64,000 nt of DNA from Adiantum capillus-veneris. Taxonomy: Eukaryota; Streptophyta; Polypodiopsida; Polypodiales; Pteridaceae. The stretch's first letter is position 1; every line of letters starts with the position of its first letter. A program made the position numbers and the translations under genes. The notes beneath the pieces are model-generated. The model had not been told where the DNA came from. It saw only the letters and a program-made list of their open reading frames with translations, and searched no databases. Of this stretch, positions 20,192 to 32,588 are shown piece after piece. Location of the stretch: assembly GCA_014529385.2 (NCBI GenBank), contig CM043950.1, positions 73,376,435-73,440,434 of the forward strand, given 5' to 3'.

Positions 20192-21838
20192 TTGCTCAAA
20201 GAGCACATACTACCAGTTGACAATGTGATGCCAGATTCCCGTGAGGAAGCAAGAAAGATTTTGCAAAACTTGGGGATGGATTACAATTTGATCCACGCTT
20301 GTCCTAATGACTGCATTCTTTTCAGAGAGGAATACATAGACATGGAGAAGTGTCCGAAATGTGATTCCGAGAGATATCGAGTAGATCTCCACGGAACAAA
20401 AAATCCGCAAAAGGTTTTGCGACATTTTCCTCTACTTCCTCGCATCAAGCATTTCTTCGAATGTTAGTCCATGGCCGCCCTAGCATCATGGCATGAGGAG
20501 AATAAATCTTCGGATGGCCCGTTGTCATCGTCAACATCTTACAGTGTATGGCCCGTTGTCATCGTCAACTACAACATTCCCCCGTGGTTGACTATGAAGA
20601 AGGGGCACCTATGGCTAAGCTTGATTGTGCCGGGGCGATATAAAGTGAAGAATATGGATGTGTATCTTTTTCCACTATTGGAAGAGCTACAACAATTGTG
20701 GATTGGCATAAAAGTGGTGGATATGAGCTGACACACAGGTCGACAGAATGCTTTGATCAAAGGCATTCTAATGTGGAACATGCATGACTATCCCGGACTA
20801 ACAGAATGCTCAGGTGATCTATTTACACTCCTCACTCAGACACTATAAATCTTGGTTTTTCTCAAGCTGATCTATTATCATGTGTATACACGCAGGGCTT
20901 CAAACAAGTGGATACAGAGCATGTGTCACATGTGGACCTAGAATGAATGCACGTAGGGCGCCCTCATTGAAGAAGCAAATCTACGAAGGTCATCAAGCAT
21001 ATCTTCCAGAGAATTAATCATGTGTTACGCGACGGCTTATTGGGAAGAGAGCCACCGAGGATGTCTGCACAAGCATGGTTAGAGCATAAGGAGATGTGTG
21101 ATGACGGATTGCCCCCAGGGATGAAGAGACTATATCTATGGTACGAGTTACCATATTGGCCCCGACTCATGATCAATCACTTGCTCCATCCAATGCACAT
21201 ATTCAAGAATGTGGGTAATCTACTATGGGACCATCTGACCCGCAAGAAAGATACTTTGGGAGCCAGAGTTGACCTTAGAAATGTGGATCGTATGGAGCAA
21301 TATTGGCCACAAACAGCATCCGATGGATCGATAAAACTCCCTAAAGCACCATGGATTTTCACAGGAGCCCAAGAACGCAAAGTAAAAGAGACCATTCGAT
21401 CTTTGCGGACCCCCACTGGCGTAATGCAATCGCTCCGAACGTGTTTTACTAAACAAGGAAATCTTACCGGTTTGAAGTCACACGAGTGGCATAAAATGTG
21501 TCATGTATGTTCATAGTGGAATATATCATAGTGGGAATTGTGTAACAAATGCGTGTGTGGACTTTAATATCATTGATGCACGTGTTTTGCAGTTTATTTT
21601 ACCGGTTGCCATTGAGGGATATTTGTCTCTTGACGTCCGTAACACAATCTACAAACTTGCAAAGTTGGTGCAATGGATCTCACAAAAGGAGATCAACGTA
21701 GACTCCATACCATTCGCCAAACTAAACACTGTGGAGGCTGTGTGCATGTTTGAGAAACATTTTCCTACTACCATGCTAACCATTCAGGTGCATCTTCTTG
21801 TTCACATAGTTGATGAGGTGGAAATAGATGGCACAGTA
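20192..21838 (+). pseudogene. TNP2-type transposase remnant in CACTA copy 2
   Basis: Matches copy 1 exons 2-4 with many lesions. A TAG follows FFEC at 20465-20467. A stretch of roughly 130 bases is missing after SSDG (about 20515-20540), removing the MDGVNPF block. A TGA ends the frame after VVDMS at 20729-20731, and an extra TAA occurs near 21016. The sequence breaks at 21838 after VEIDGTV and joins the second gene; the transposase end and the DUF4216-like exons are gone. Confidence 0.85.
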
Positions 21839-23059
21839 CCTACTCCATCGCGCATCTCCCTCTGTTTAGGAGCATTCAGTGCACTCCGAAGCTTCGGTGT
21901 CGACGAGACGATCTTCACACTCGTCTAGGCGCCAACGCTCTAGTGGTGGCGGTGGTTGTGGGGATTCCGCCACCGATGCTTCGACATTGCCTCGTGTTCG
22001 ACGAGGCTCTTTAACCTCCCCTTTTTTGCTTGTCCCGACATCAACCACGGCATCGCCATCGACATAGGTTTTGCGCCGCTGACTGTCGTTCCCCGCAGCT
22101 ATCCATCACTAGCTACTCCTGCAGGAGTCACTCCAGTGGACACTCCTCGCTTCGGGGATCAGACTCCAGTGGAGACACCTAACGTCCGTACCCTCGTTGA
22201 CATGCCTCTAGATACCCCTGTCGAGACACCCAGGTTCACGCGTCAGCGGCGAGAGGGCTTGCCTTACTGCGTCGACTTCAGCTGCGGCATCATCTTGGAT
22301 GATGAAGGCAAGAAGGTGATTTCGCGCATGCGCGGTCTTTGCTCTCAGGTGTTTAGACAGTACATACTAAATACCTGCATGGAGTGAAGTACCGAATGAT
22401 TTAAAAGACAGAGTCATCAGCATGCTTCATGACGAGTTTCTCGTTCCAACACGGGATGACCGCTTCAATGAAGACGTGATGAAGGTTCGAATGCGCGAAT
22501 ACTGCAAGCACAAGCGTTCTGAAGTGCAAAAAGCAATCAAGCATGGGTGGAACAGACCACATTGGCTGGCCAAAGAAGATAGGAAGAATGCGAAGAAAGA
22601 TGCGCGCGAGAATCTCGACAAGTGGAAGCAACAAAAGGAGGCAGCCAGAGCGTGAGTAGAGGCAGGGAGCTCGCACCACTTGGGGAGCGGTGGGTGGGCA
22701 TCATTTGAGGCCGATTTTGTAAGTGTTTTCGCATTGCTCTCTATGTTTGATAGTTTAGGGTTTATGGGTTTTTAAATTCTAACATAATGGATTCTTTGTA
22801 TGTTTTGACAGTGGTCATTTACAGGACGTGATCCCACACCGTATGAGCGTGAGTACGTAGGCAGGAAGGGTTTAAACGCCCTTATGGACATTCTGAGTTC
22901 TCATGGTGGCATGGTTAGTATTAGGGTTTATTATTTTCTATTTGTTGTATTGTTTTATAAACGTTACTATATGTTTATACTTACAAAAAGCTATCTTATT
23001 GTTTTTTTTTGCAGAATCCGACAGATATGCCGCTTGGACGCGATGAGACATCTGATTAG
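21839..23059 (+). pseudogene. TNPA-like gene remnant in CACTA copy 2
   Basis: Starts inside the Ser/Pro-rich region of the copy 1 protein (equivalent to about 18341) and continues to the matching last exon with its TAG at 23057-23059. Frames are broken near 21928, 22065 and 22387. The conserved part (MREYCKHKRSEVQKAIKHGW) is readable at 22422-22655, and the last two introns keep their splice sites. The N-terminus was lost in the deletion that fused it to the transposase remnant. Confidence 0.8.
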
Positions 23060-23630
23060 ACGACGTCAGTTTAGCCATAGCTAGATAGCATTAGTTTCTT
23101 TTTGTCATAGCTTATGTATCATGAGATGACTTTTATACGTCTTTTCATGTTTATTTTTTAAATAATGGCAATGGTTTGTAACTATTACATTTGCAAAGTT
23201 TAACAATCAAGTGATTTTGCCTATGTGTACAATTGTCATTGATTTATTTTCATAAATTTACACTTGTCAGTTTTGTATCTTTATTTTGCAAACAAGACGT
23301 ACTATGGATGATGGAGTTAATGGTTATATTGTCTTGTGGGTAACTATTTTGGGTCTATATCTACCTTTGCACTTTTTTTCAAAGGTGAATCAATTAATGA
23401 AACATTCAATATGGTTGATGGGTGGCAGGGCATCCACCAAAAAATTTTCCTCTCGAGCGTCGCTATGAACGTCGCTATATAAGGCTCCGCAGCGACGTTT
23501 ATAGCGACGCATATAGCGACTGTCATAGCAACGCTTATAGCGACGTCCCCTTAGCGACGCCGGGGGTTATAAAAACCCAGTGTATTTTCGTCGCTAAAAG
23601 CGTCACAAGAGCACACAACATCTTATAGTG

Positions 23631-24198
23631 CTACATTCCGTTTATTGGCTTAGCAGCATCTTCGTACGAGAAGAAGAAGAAGAAGAAGAGAGAGAGAGAG
23701 AGAGAGAGAGGTCGTCTCGGCCTCGGACTCTCCATCTCTCTCAGCATCTCTAAAAAATGAGCGACGCTGCAATATCGAGCACCATGAAAAGCTTCTAAGA
23801 AAGAAACGCCACGAAAAGCTTCTAATCAGTTACCCTATCTACATCAGCGAGAAGAGTTGCTCGAGCATGGTCTGGAGCAGAACCTGACAAGAATGCAAGC
23901 CAAGCTCTCGCTTTGCATACGACGAGCGTGGTGCAATCGCACATTGCAGTAGAACTAGTAGTAATGGGGAAGCGGATCCAAAAGTAGAAGAGCAGGAGAA
24001 GGAAACTGGCTACAACATAAGACAAGAGAAAGAGTTGACGGTCGAGCAAAGAGAGATAGTGAAATTTCAACAAGGGAAAATCTATCAAAAAGCACTCATA
24101 ACTCTTTATGTAGTGAACCTTCGACATAAAATATAAAATTAGATTTTTTTCTCTTCAAGCTTAATCAATATGCCACATCTCCTGTACTTGTCTTAATG
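23631..24198. other. Flank of CACTA copy 2, no gene recognised
   Basis: Contains a (GAA)n(GA)n microsatellite at 23669-23710 and some short open frames on both strands without recognisable domains. It is not the continuation of element E gag that would be expected if CACTA had simply inserted there. Confidence 0.6.
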
Positions 24199-24537
24199 CG
24201 TGTTTTGTGTCTGGCAGGGAGGACATATATGCACAACACTGGACATTTCAATTGTACAAGCGCGACTCCATCTTGACAACACTAGAAGGTTTGTTATCTA
24301 TATCCAGCACCCCATGACTATGTGTTTCCTTGGCGCAACACATAAATGCTACGGGGCAAGGCACGGCTTCCGTTTCTTATAATTTTTAGAGAGACTACAA
24401 TGCCAGCTCTCCACCATCCTTTTGTATGGCACCTGTGCGTGATGTGCACTGTATACTTTGCACTTTCAGTCTGTGACGTTTCATTGCCAGAAGATTTGTT
24501 TAACTATTCACATTGCTTTTTGTAGCTTGAATCAAAC
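24199..24537 (+). repeat. 340-bp direct repeat, copy 1
   Basis: Matches 27251-27591 at roughly 85 percent by eye, starting TGCGTGTTTTGTGT and ending TTTGTAGCTTGA. A splice-acceptor-like TGGCAG/TGACAG lies near the start of both, and one frame reads similarly in both (TFQLYKRDS / TFQLHKRDS, AQHINATGQG / VQHINAMGQG). It could be a decayed exon or a dispersed repeat. No family is recognised. Confidence 0.7.
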
Positions 24538-26667
24538 ATTGTCCTCTGGCTTGCACGATTGGATGACATTTGTACATGATTATCACGTCGGTAATGTAGT
24601 TCAATTTTTATACTCTGTTTATGCTTTCTGTATTTATGAGTTTGTCAAAGCTTCGTTAAGTTTAGTTTAGCCATATGTTTTCCTCGCGACGAGTGCAGGC
24701 TCAGTTTCGATCATTGTATCTATATATCAAATAGACATGCATTTCTTTTCGCACAGCTTGGCAATTCAACATATATATTGAAATAAAGGAAAATTGACTA
24801 CGCTTGATTGAGAATAAGATGGGTGTCTCAAAGATGGTTCCATGGTTTAAAGGCTAAATCGTCGATATTACTAAGTTGAATGGTGAAATCTGCAAACAAC
24901 TACCAAAATAGGTTAAGTTACAACCCTTTTGCTTGATTCAATTACCCTCTTTAGTAGCCCTTTATCGTGTATGGAACACTATGGGACACAGCTTACTTCT
25001 TCCCAATGCTCATCAAGTCCCAACCTGAGCTAATATTGGTGCCTATTAATTGGTTCTACTCATTCTTTTTTGTCACCACAACAAGACCCAAGGCGACAGC
25101 GATCACAACCAACCAAGTAACCAGCTGTGCTCCAAAATCTATCTGATTATATACAGCAAAGGCCCACCAAGCAAGACTAGTTTCATTTTCATGATTCCAA
25201 AGAGATTTCCACGCCAGAAGAGTTTTTTACTAAAGGCTCTTTTTGCAGTATCTCAACGCACAAGCCACCACGTGGCAATAAATTTAAATTTTAAAAAAAA
25301 CATCGTTGCCATGAACAACTCTAAAAAAAACCACTCTGAAAAGCTACCAAAAAAGCACACTGTGTTTCTCAATTTCTCTCAGAAGCAATTTGTTCGAAGA
25401 TCATCAAGTTGGAGAGTACTTTGGATGCTTGCCATGGACGTGATGAGGACCCTCAAATATCATATATTTCTTGTGCGATCAAACCATGGCAGAGGTCTGT
25501 TCTAGTGCTTTTGAAACAGAAGATATCAGATTCAATCGATGATCAGTTGGCCTAATCTGGAGTCGAATCACCAAAACTCATTGCCTTCACAGGCCTGTTC
25601 ATCACATTGTTTCTTCTGATGCTATCAGGCTATTGGCGATGTAGATGGCAAAGGCCAAAGAAATGGAAAGATTAAACGTCGAAGTGGACATGAGGGCAAA
25701 AAAGCTTAGCAAAATCGATCACACCTAATTAAGCTTATGATGGTTATCCTCAAGTAATTAAGCCAGCGGCTTCAATGCTAGCTGCTAGCATTTTTAGCAT
25801 AGAGTGTGAGGGGATTAGTGGCAGATAGCTCAATGTCGAGGGAAAGGCATTGGAGACTATTGCCACTTATAGTGAAAGTCATGGTCTGATTAGTCGTTGG
25901 CTTTAGTCGCACTCCTCGTTCAGCTTTGTTGATAGAAAATATGATGAGGCAAGCATTTTGGAACGATTTAGAGATCACAAACAGAAACATCTCTCATGAC
26001 CAATTCAACGCAGAATATGGTGTCTGCTGGAGTTGGTTTATGTGTATCTCTAAGGAGATGCAGGACATTGTAGCAAAAGAGAAGTAGTCAGTCATGCAGG
26101 TGCCTACGATGCCAACCACGATCAAAAGAATAGTCAAAGAGCACAAGCGAAAGCTAATTCTTTTTTCCACACAAAGAGATTTGATGTTGGAGAAGCCAAA
26201 GAACACAGATTACGGGGAAATGGCATTTGTGGAGACATGCATACCAATATGTCAGCACCTACAGCGGTTCACTTCTGCCCATTCAACAACAGAGTGGGAT
26301 AGCAAAAACTTTACAGACAATATGGCCAATATTGAGGCCTGTAAAGAGCTTCTCTTGCTAATTACCACGATTCGGTGGCGGATCCTATGAGCAAAGGTCC
26401 ATGCCCGCAATAGCTATCAGATCAATTTTAGATAGCTGCAGATGGCAGACATCAATTTGGTATTGTAGCCAACACAAACCCTCATTTGCCCTTGGAGGAA
26501 AGCTACTCCAGGGCGGGCAGTGAAAATCTATTCACATCTTCTCCAAGGTCTTTTGTGTAGCAGGCAGTCGAGATAGAAACTCCATATAGCAGCTATAGTA
26601 TGCTGAACAGGCTAAGTGCAATCATCACCAAACAACGACTTAACATCCCATAGCACAGGGCATACTG
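24538..26667. other. 2.1 kb without recognisable gene
   Basis: AT-rich sequence with short open frames only. The plus-strand frame at 26094-26390 and the frames around 25050-25505 show no known motif. I can support no gene, RNA or transposon here. Confidence 0.5.
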
Positions 26668-27171
26668 TTGTTAATATATTGTATGAGTGCAGAACCAATT
26701 CCAATGCCAAGAGGATTGTACGGATTGTACAGAGTTTCTACTATTGAATGCATTTTGCAACCTCGAGATTTAGAAATTGTTTTATTTAGCTATATACTCA
26801 ATATATCATATATGTTGGGTGTCAAGCGCCTTCTTTTGCAAATACATTCCTCATGGTGCTACATCTTATCTCGGTTTTCTTGTAAGGATGAGTCAGCTTT
26901 CTTTGCCTCTCTTATTGGCTTAGCATATAAGATCCATTACCGTGGCAAAAATTCAAGGAGGGTTGTCTTGATAGAGGGGTTGGTTAGGGTGTTGCAGATT
27001 GGAGGGCTGATAGGGCTTGAAAAGGAGAGTTGGCTGCATGGGGTGGTGGCAGCGACATTGATTGGACTAAACATATGGAATCTGGTTGTATGCAAGAAAG
27101 GGCTAGATTTCTCGCAGCCTTCATGCCGCCACCTCAATTGTATCATTAACAAAACTACTAGCACCTCTGTC

Positions 27172-27214
<43 letters not shown>

Positions 27215-27234
27215 ATATTGATCAGAGGACATAG
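26668..27234 (+). other. 188-residue open frame of doubtful coding status
   Basis: The longest open frame between 23.6 and 30 kb. It has no recognised domain. The last 20 codons run through a (GA)n microsatellite (27175-27211), giving an Arg-Glu repeat. No homologue appears within the window. I regard it as more likely chance than gene. Confidence 0.2.
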
Positions 27235-27250
27235 AACATAAAGTTACATA

Positions 27251-27591
27251 TGCGTGTTTTGTGTATGACAGGGAGGGCATATATTCACAACACTATACGT
27301 TCCAATTGCACAAGCGCGACTCCAGCTCGACAACACTGCAAGGTTTGGTATCTCCATCCAATTTCCCATGCACATGTGTTTGCTTGGTGCAACACATAAA
27401 TGCCATGGGACAGGGCATGGCTTCCGTTTCTTATAATTTTTGGGAGAGACCACAATGCTAGCTCTCCATTATACTTTTGTATGGCACCTCTATATAATGT
27501 GCACTGTATACTTTGCACTTTCAATCTGTGACATTTCATTGCAAGACGATATGTTTAACTATTCACATTGCTTTTTTGTAGCTTGACTCAA
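27251..27591 (+). repeat. 340-bp direct repeat, copy 2
   Basis: Partner of 24199-24537, in the same orientation and about 3.05 kb away. The spacing sequences between the copies are not repeated. Confidence 0.7.
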
Positions 27592-28190
27592 ATAACGGCC
27601 TATAGATTGGACAATCGAAAAGCGATAGTACAACATTGCAGGCCATTAAAGCACCTCATTTATTGTTGCAGCTCATTCATGCTTTATCTATTTGCTTGGT
27701 TTAGAGTTTTTTGCATTATTATCTTTGCTTCGGTTTACTTGCATCTCGTTTTCAAAACTATACGCTCGATGTCGATCAATATCTGCACATGTTAGCTACA
27801 CACGAAACTCTTTGCATACGGTTGCTAGCCAATGCATGTGATGTATTATAGTACTGAATACACAAGTAGTGAATGCATGTGGTGTATCATAGTAGTGAAT
27901 TTTCCTTGTGCATCTTTACTTTGGCTCCGAATAATTGATACCATACTAGGTGTTTAAATAATTGATGCCATACTATATATGTCCTCGTTTCTCTCATACT
28001 AGGTGTCAGTATGAAGTTCTCAAGACCTAGAATTTACAGTCCAAGCACCAATAAGCTAGGGAGCACCTCAAGCACCTTAGTCATCAAGCACAACAAGCAC
28101 CTCAAGCACCTTAGTCAGCAAGCATGTCAAGCAACTCAAGCTTAGGTCGGGTTTCCCACCTCAAGCTCAGTCCTAGCTTGCCTAAGGTCA
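27592..28190. other. Non-coding, short tandem repeats at 28065-28130
   Basis: No gene is seen. Near 28065-28130 two diverged copies of a repeat with core CAAGCACCTCAAGCACCTTA occur in tandem. An imperfect repeat containing GAATGCATGTGGTGTAT sits at about 27830-27900. Confidence 0.5.
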
Positions 28191-28194
28191 AAGT

Positions 28195-29470
28195 ACTTTG
28201 AACACTAACCTTTGAAGGTCTTTAATGAAGCTAACCCTAAGGTCTTTTAAGCTCCACTAGATGCATTTTGCTCTTTGATAGACTACCTCCTTTTGGACCC
28301 ATATTGAGATGTAACCATCTCTCCTCTTGGTCCCCTGCTGAGATAAGTGTAGAAGCACTTATTGCACATTGATCTTTGTTAGACCATCTTCTTTTGGACC
28401 CCTATTGAGATGTAACCATCTCTCCTTTTGGTCCCCTACTGAGATAGTTCTAGAATCACATGTCCCTATTCTAACTCTTGTTACCGTTTATTCTCCCTCA
28501 TTAAATGATTAGTTTAATATGAGAAAATCATTTGGGTTAGCTAGATATTAGATTTTATGACACAATCATGGCTTATCAACTCAAGTTGCCCAACGATTGG
28601 CTCATACATAATGCTTTTCATGTGAGTCTACTTAAGCCCTACAAAAGAGAGCCACCAAGAGAACCAATTATTGAAGACCCTCCAGAAATCAAAGATTAAG
28701 AAGAGGTGCTACAACCCGAAGCTATCCTTCGGCATGAAGACAAGGTACTACGACATGGTAAGATTATATGACGGTATCTTATTAAGTTAAAAAATTATCC
28801 TTTTGAAGATGCTAGATGGATGCAAGGAATACAACTTAAGGATAATATGAACCTTGTCAATGCTTACAATGATACACTAGAGTAAGCAAATGTAAATGCT
28901 TTCTAAATGAACAATTCTTTTGTCTTATAAGACTAATCCTCTTTTGTGCAGAAATTTAAATAGTATGCATGCTTGGAATCATGTTTGTGATGACGACGTC
29001 ACTCAAACACCAAGTAGAATTTGTCACTCTACTTTGGAAGTATGATATGGACTAAAGAGTAGACATGCTTGCAGCAGCTACTTCTCTCAAGCACCGAATG
29101 GACTAGTCATCCATTCTGGAATGATGTCGTAGGGTGAAAAGGGATCCTCTACCCGCTAAGAAACGTAGACTAATGACTAAGACTTTATCTCTTCTACCTC
29201 ATAGTCGAGGACGACTATGATTTCAAGAGAGAGGTAATGTCATAAAATCTATTATCTAACCAACCCAAACGATTTTCTCATATTAAACTGATCATTTAAT
29301 GTGGGAGAATAAACGGGAACAAGGGTTAGAATATAGACATGTGCTTATGGATCTATCTCAACACGAGGGCAAGCTTAAAGGGGTCCAAATGAGAGATGGT
29401 GTGTTAAAGAGAAATGCTACCTAAAGACCTTAGGGTTAGCTTCATTAAAGACATCTATGTTCTCAAAGTA
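28195..29470 (+). pseudogene. Element F: chromovirus integrase tail between inverted LTR arms
   Basis: The plus-strand segment 28563-28885 encodes the end of a Ty3/gypsy integrase: [20 protein letters not shown], then LQPEAILRHEDKVLRHGKI and YLIKLKNYP, the chromodomain-type tail (compare B at 49584-49892), with in-frame stops. It is followed at 29238 by TGTCATAAAATC, which looks like a 3' LTR start after a purine-rich stretch. The same LTR sequence occurs inverted on the left, ending TTTTATGACA at 28562. The left arm also has a ~100-bp internal tandem duplication (about 28283-28345 and 28383-28445). Confidence 0.7.
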
Positions 29471-30417
29471 ATCTCACAAATATGCTCACTCTAATTCTCT
29501 TAATTCTCTTTCTCAAAGTTCATTGGCCATTTCCATTACACTCTTGAAGAAATGCTCACGACAATCATCTTAATTTCGCTACTGTCAATGTTATTAGTCC
29601 AATTCTGTTAATTACACATGGGCATGGTCGTCAGTTCTTTCTATCGAGATCAGACTCACGTCACATGGCATTATGCACCCCACATTTGTCCATTCTACAT
29701 TCATCGTATACACCACCTTGAACTTTACATTCATCGTAAAGAAGATCTGTAGCTAAGGGAGAGCACCAAATCCTTGAGTGTGTCTAAAGAATATGTTGTG
29801 AGAAGTATTCGTGGGGGCCTTCCCAACTACAACTGCATATGAAGAGGGGAGTTGGGGTTCACTCTAGAGGCTTGAGCTCCTTGGTTAGCGAAGCCACCAA
29901 CATATGTGGAAACAAGATTAGAGATAGACTAAAAGATGGGGTTTGGCATCATTAGCATGGTTGAAAGGACATGTAGGAGAAAATCCCTCTACTGCATTGG
30001 GTTGGAAAGGCGCTCCACTGTGAACCCATTTTGTAGACCATGTTGTAGCTCAATGTCCCCCCCAATCCCTAAAGGGGAAGAGGGGGACGGGGGGGAGGAA
30101 GAGACGTGAAGCAACAAGGCTAGTTAGGGAAGCTGAGACAATATGAGATAAAGAAGAGGGGTGCGTCTGTCGAGGCGATCGTACGAGGTCATATACAAGG
30201 GTACTCCGTGCTACACAAAGCTCTCTCTTTCTCTCACGATGTGCATCTTTAGCTAACAATGTTTGCAGCATAGAAAATTGCTCATTGACTCCATCAATTG
30301 CATGCTAGACATCGGTGCTATGGATTTGCAAGCTCCATGGGTAGGGATTGAACCTCATGCCCCACGAATTAAAATAAGAGGCGTGACCCTTTTCATGACA
30401 GTGAGAACAACTTTTCG
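29471..30417. other. Non-coding flank upstream of glycosyltransferase copy 1
   Basis: No gene recognised. Contains a G/C-homopolymer-rich patch (30058-30100). A B-box-like tRNA motif (GGTTCAATCCC on the minus strand, near 30343-30353) stands alone without a convincing A box. Confidence 0.5.
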
Positions 30418-31671
30418 GGCGACGTCATTTGCACTGTCGGCGGCAACGTGTCTGGCTGATGCGGGAGTGCTCGCCGGCTTGATCTCGTACAAAAGGTGGG
30501 AGGATATTGTGGAGCCAGTGATTGAGGAGGAGGCAGCTGCACGAAACGGCATCGTGTGTTCTGTCGTTGCGTTGAACTACCGCATGGGAAATGCCAAGGT
30601 CAAGGCAACCATCCGCTCAGTAACACTTCACATAGCGGCTAGAGATCCCACAAGTGACCTATTATTGTGCCCAGTGCTCTACTACCACATGGACATGCTT
30701 CAAGGCTACCATCCGGATGGCATCCCTTACTGCATCACGCATCACGGCCCCCTCTTCGATGACCTCTTGCAACACTTCTCCGTCGATGTCTCTTGTGTGG
30801 CATTTGGCAACACCGACAAGGCCATGCACGTCCTCATGCACCACAACAAGCCGGGCTGCGGTACCTACGGGATCGGGTGGACATGTTTGTGCTGTAGCAC
30901 TCAGATTTGTAGGGCAAGTTCCCTCCTTTGATGCGGCGTCGACCATAACTGCATTTATCGGCTATAGCCCCCCATTAGGCCACCGCTCTTGACATCTTGA
31001 AGACGCCAGTCAGCATGGGATCATGTTTTTGCGATGACGTCGATCAGCGGCTCGCGCAATTCGTGTCGTCGACGTTGAGCAAGTGTGAGGTGCTGCTATT
31101 TACTACTGTAGTGCGCCTCGACTTCTTCAAGAATGTGGAGCTTCTGGTGGATGCCGGGGTGGAGCTCCTTGACAGGTGAGGGGTGTGCGTGCGGGTGCTT
31201 GTTGTTGGTGGTGAAGCTAGAGATGAGGATCGGACGGGCGACATTCTAAGGCACGTGCCAACACGCTATGCTCAGCACTTCATGGCTATGCAGAAGCTAC
31301 CGAAGTTGGCCTTATATTCGCTATTTCGGATAGCGTGCGACAAAGGAGGAGTGTTTGTGTGCACCTCCCGGTACGAGACGCTCGGAATCACGCCTCTGGA
31401 GGCAACCCTGAATGGGGTAAACACGCTGATGGTCGACTCTCATGAGCAGGTGCAGGCCTCCAAATTCTTTCCTGAGACGAACCTCTTTGGAGCTACTGTC
31501 ACTAAACTTGCCAAGGCGGTTGCGCAGCTACATGACAAAGACATGACGGTGCTTGGGGAAGCCTTACGCCGCCATATGGAGAAGCTCATGTCCCAGAAGA
31601 TTTTTCAGGTGGACCTACTCCTCGCGTGGTCTCACATCTCAGAAGTGATCATCAGGTCTCGTTCTTTATAA
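30418..31671 (+). pseudogene. GT4-like glycosyltransferase, copy 1 (5'-truncated pseudogene)
   Basis: Matches the gene at 36610-37981 from GATSFALSAAT onwards; the first ~40 codons and the upstream region of the other copy are absent, and the homology starts abruptly at about 30418. Lesions: a frame change around 30830-30850, a TAG at 30895-30897 where copy 2 has CAG, further frame loss before 30997, and TGA at 31177-31179 where copy 2 has TGG. The C-terminal domain is well kept: VGGEARDEDR, VFVCTSRYETLGITPLEA with the EX7E motif, and an intact end ...SEVIIRSRSL. It therefore keeps the stretch around the deletion that disables copy 2. Confidence 0.85.
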
Positions 31672-32551
31672 TTTGTTCATGAGGACACTATTCAAATCCT
31701 CCCCCCTTTTTTCAAAGGAGGAAGAATTTGGATCATTTAACTATTTTTTTTTGTTTATTTAAATAATTTTTTTTCAATAATTTTTTAATTAATTTGAATA
31801 GATCTTTTAGGGTGCATTATGTTATCATGTTGATGTACTATGTGAGTTTAACAGGAAGAGTTTTGAAATGCAAAATGTTTAGGTAGTTTGACAGAATACA
31901 TTAGCACAAAGAGTTTTTATATTTCAAGATTAAAAAATCATAAAATAGGAGATCATTTATTCATACAATATATATATTTTTTTTTTAATTACCCCACGAA
32001 CGCACATTATATAGGGGGTACTGAGTAATGAATCCCCTCAGAAAATATCTGGGTTGTTGAAATTTAGCTCCTCTTTTTATCTTTGTCTTTGGATGGATTT
32101 CTCGAGATGTTTTATGAATAATTGTTAGATGTCATGGTTCGGATGGAGCATGGCATTCTTTGTATCGTTTTTGGTTTTCTTAATTCAATTATCACTCACA
32201 TTTTACGAGTTTGAATAAAAAAGATATGTAAATTATCATCATCACTGTTTTCCTTATTAATATCAACTTTTTTTTGGCTTGTCTATGACATGGACTTGGC
32301 GTTTATTTTTGGCCTGGCCCTTAGGGGTAAGGCCTCATTGATGCGTCCCATTTTTGCTAATGAAAAAGAGATATTTAAAACAAAAAAGCATACTTTTCTC
32401 ATTGGTGGATAAGTTAGTGGTCACTCATTGTGGCAACAACACTGTCAAGAAAATGATAAAGTGTCGTTTTGGAGTTTGATCCTACAGCTACATGCACACA
32501 TGCACAGACCAAGCTCATTTGATGAGGGCATGGCTAAATGTAGTTGCACAG

Positions 32552-32588
<37 letters not shown>

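Larger units (their letters stand above)
20179..23630 (+). mobile_element. CACTA copy 2, 5'-truncated and internally deleted
   Basis: This copy begins directly after the right terminus of copy 1, at a point equal to about 14869 in copy 1 (end of intron 1). It lacks the 5' end, the left terminal repeat and exon 1. It ends with the terminus CATCTTATAGTG at 23630, two mismatches from the copy 1 repeat, preceded by the same subterminal motif array (23455-23600). Similarity to copy 1 is high throughout. It must be non-autonomous. Confidence 0.9.

Noticed and set aside
12477-23630. A CRISPR-like or satellite array reading of the repeated GCGTCGCTAT motifs
   Set aside because: Copies are short, in both orientations and confined to CACTA ends, as expected for subterminal repeats.
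26668-27234. 188-residue open frame as a new gene
   Set aside because: No domain and the end is a microsatellite-encoded Arg-Glu repeat; listed only as doubtful.
30336-30356. B-box-like GGTTCAATCCC on the minus strand
   Set aside because: Single motif without a matching A box, poly(A) or target duplication.
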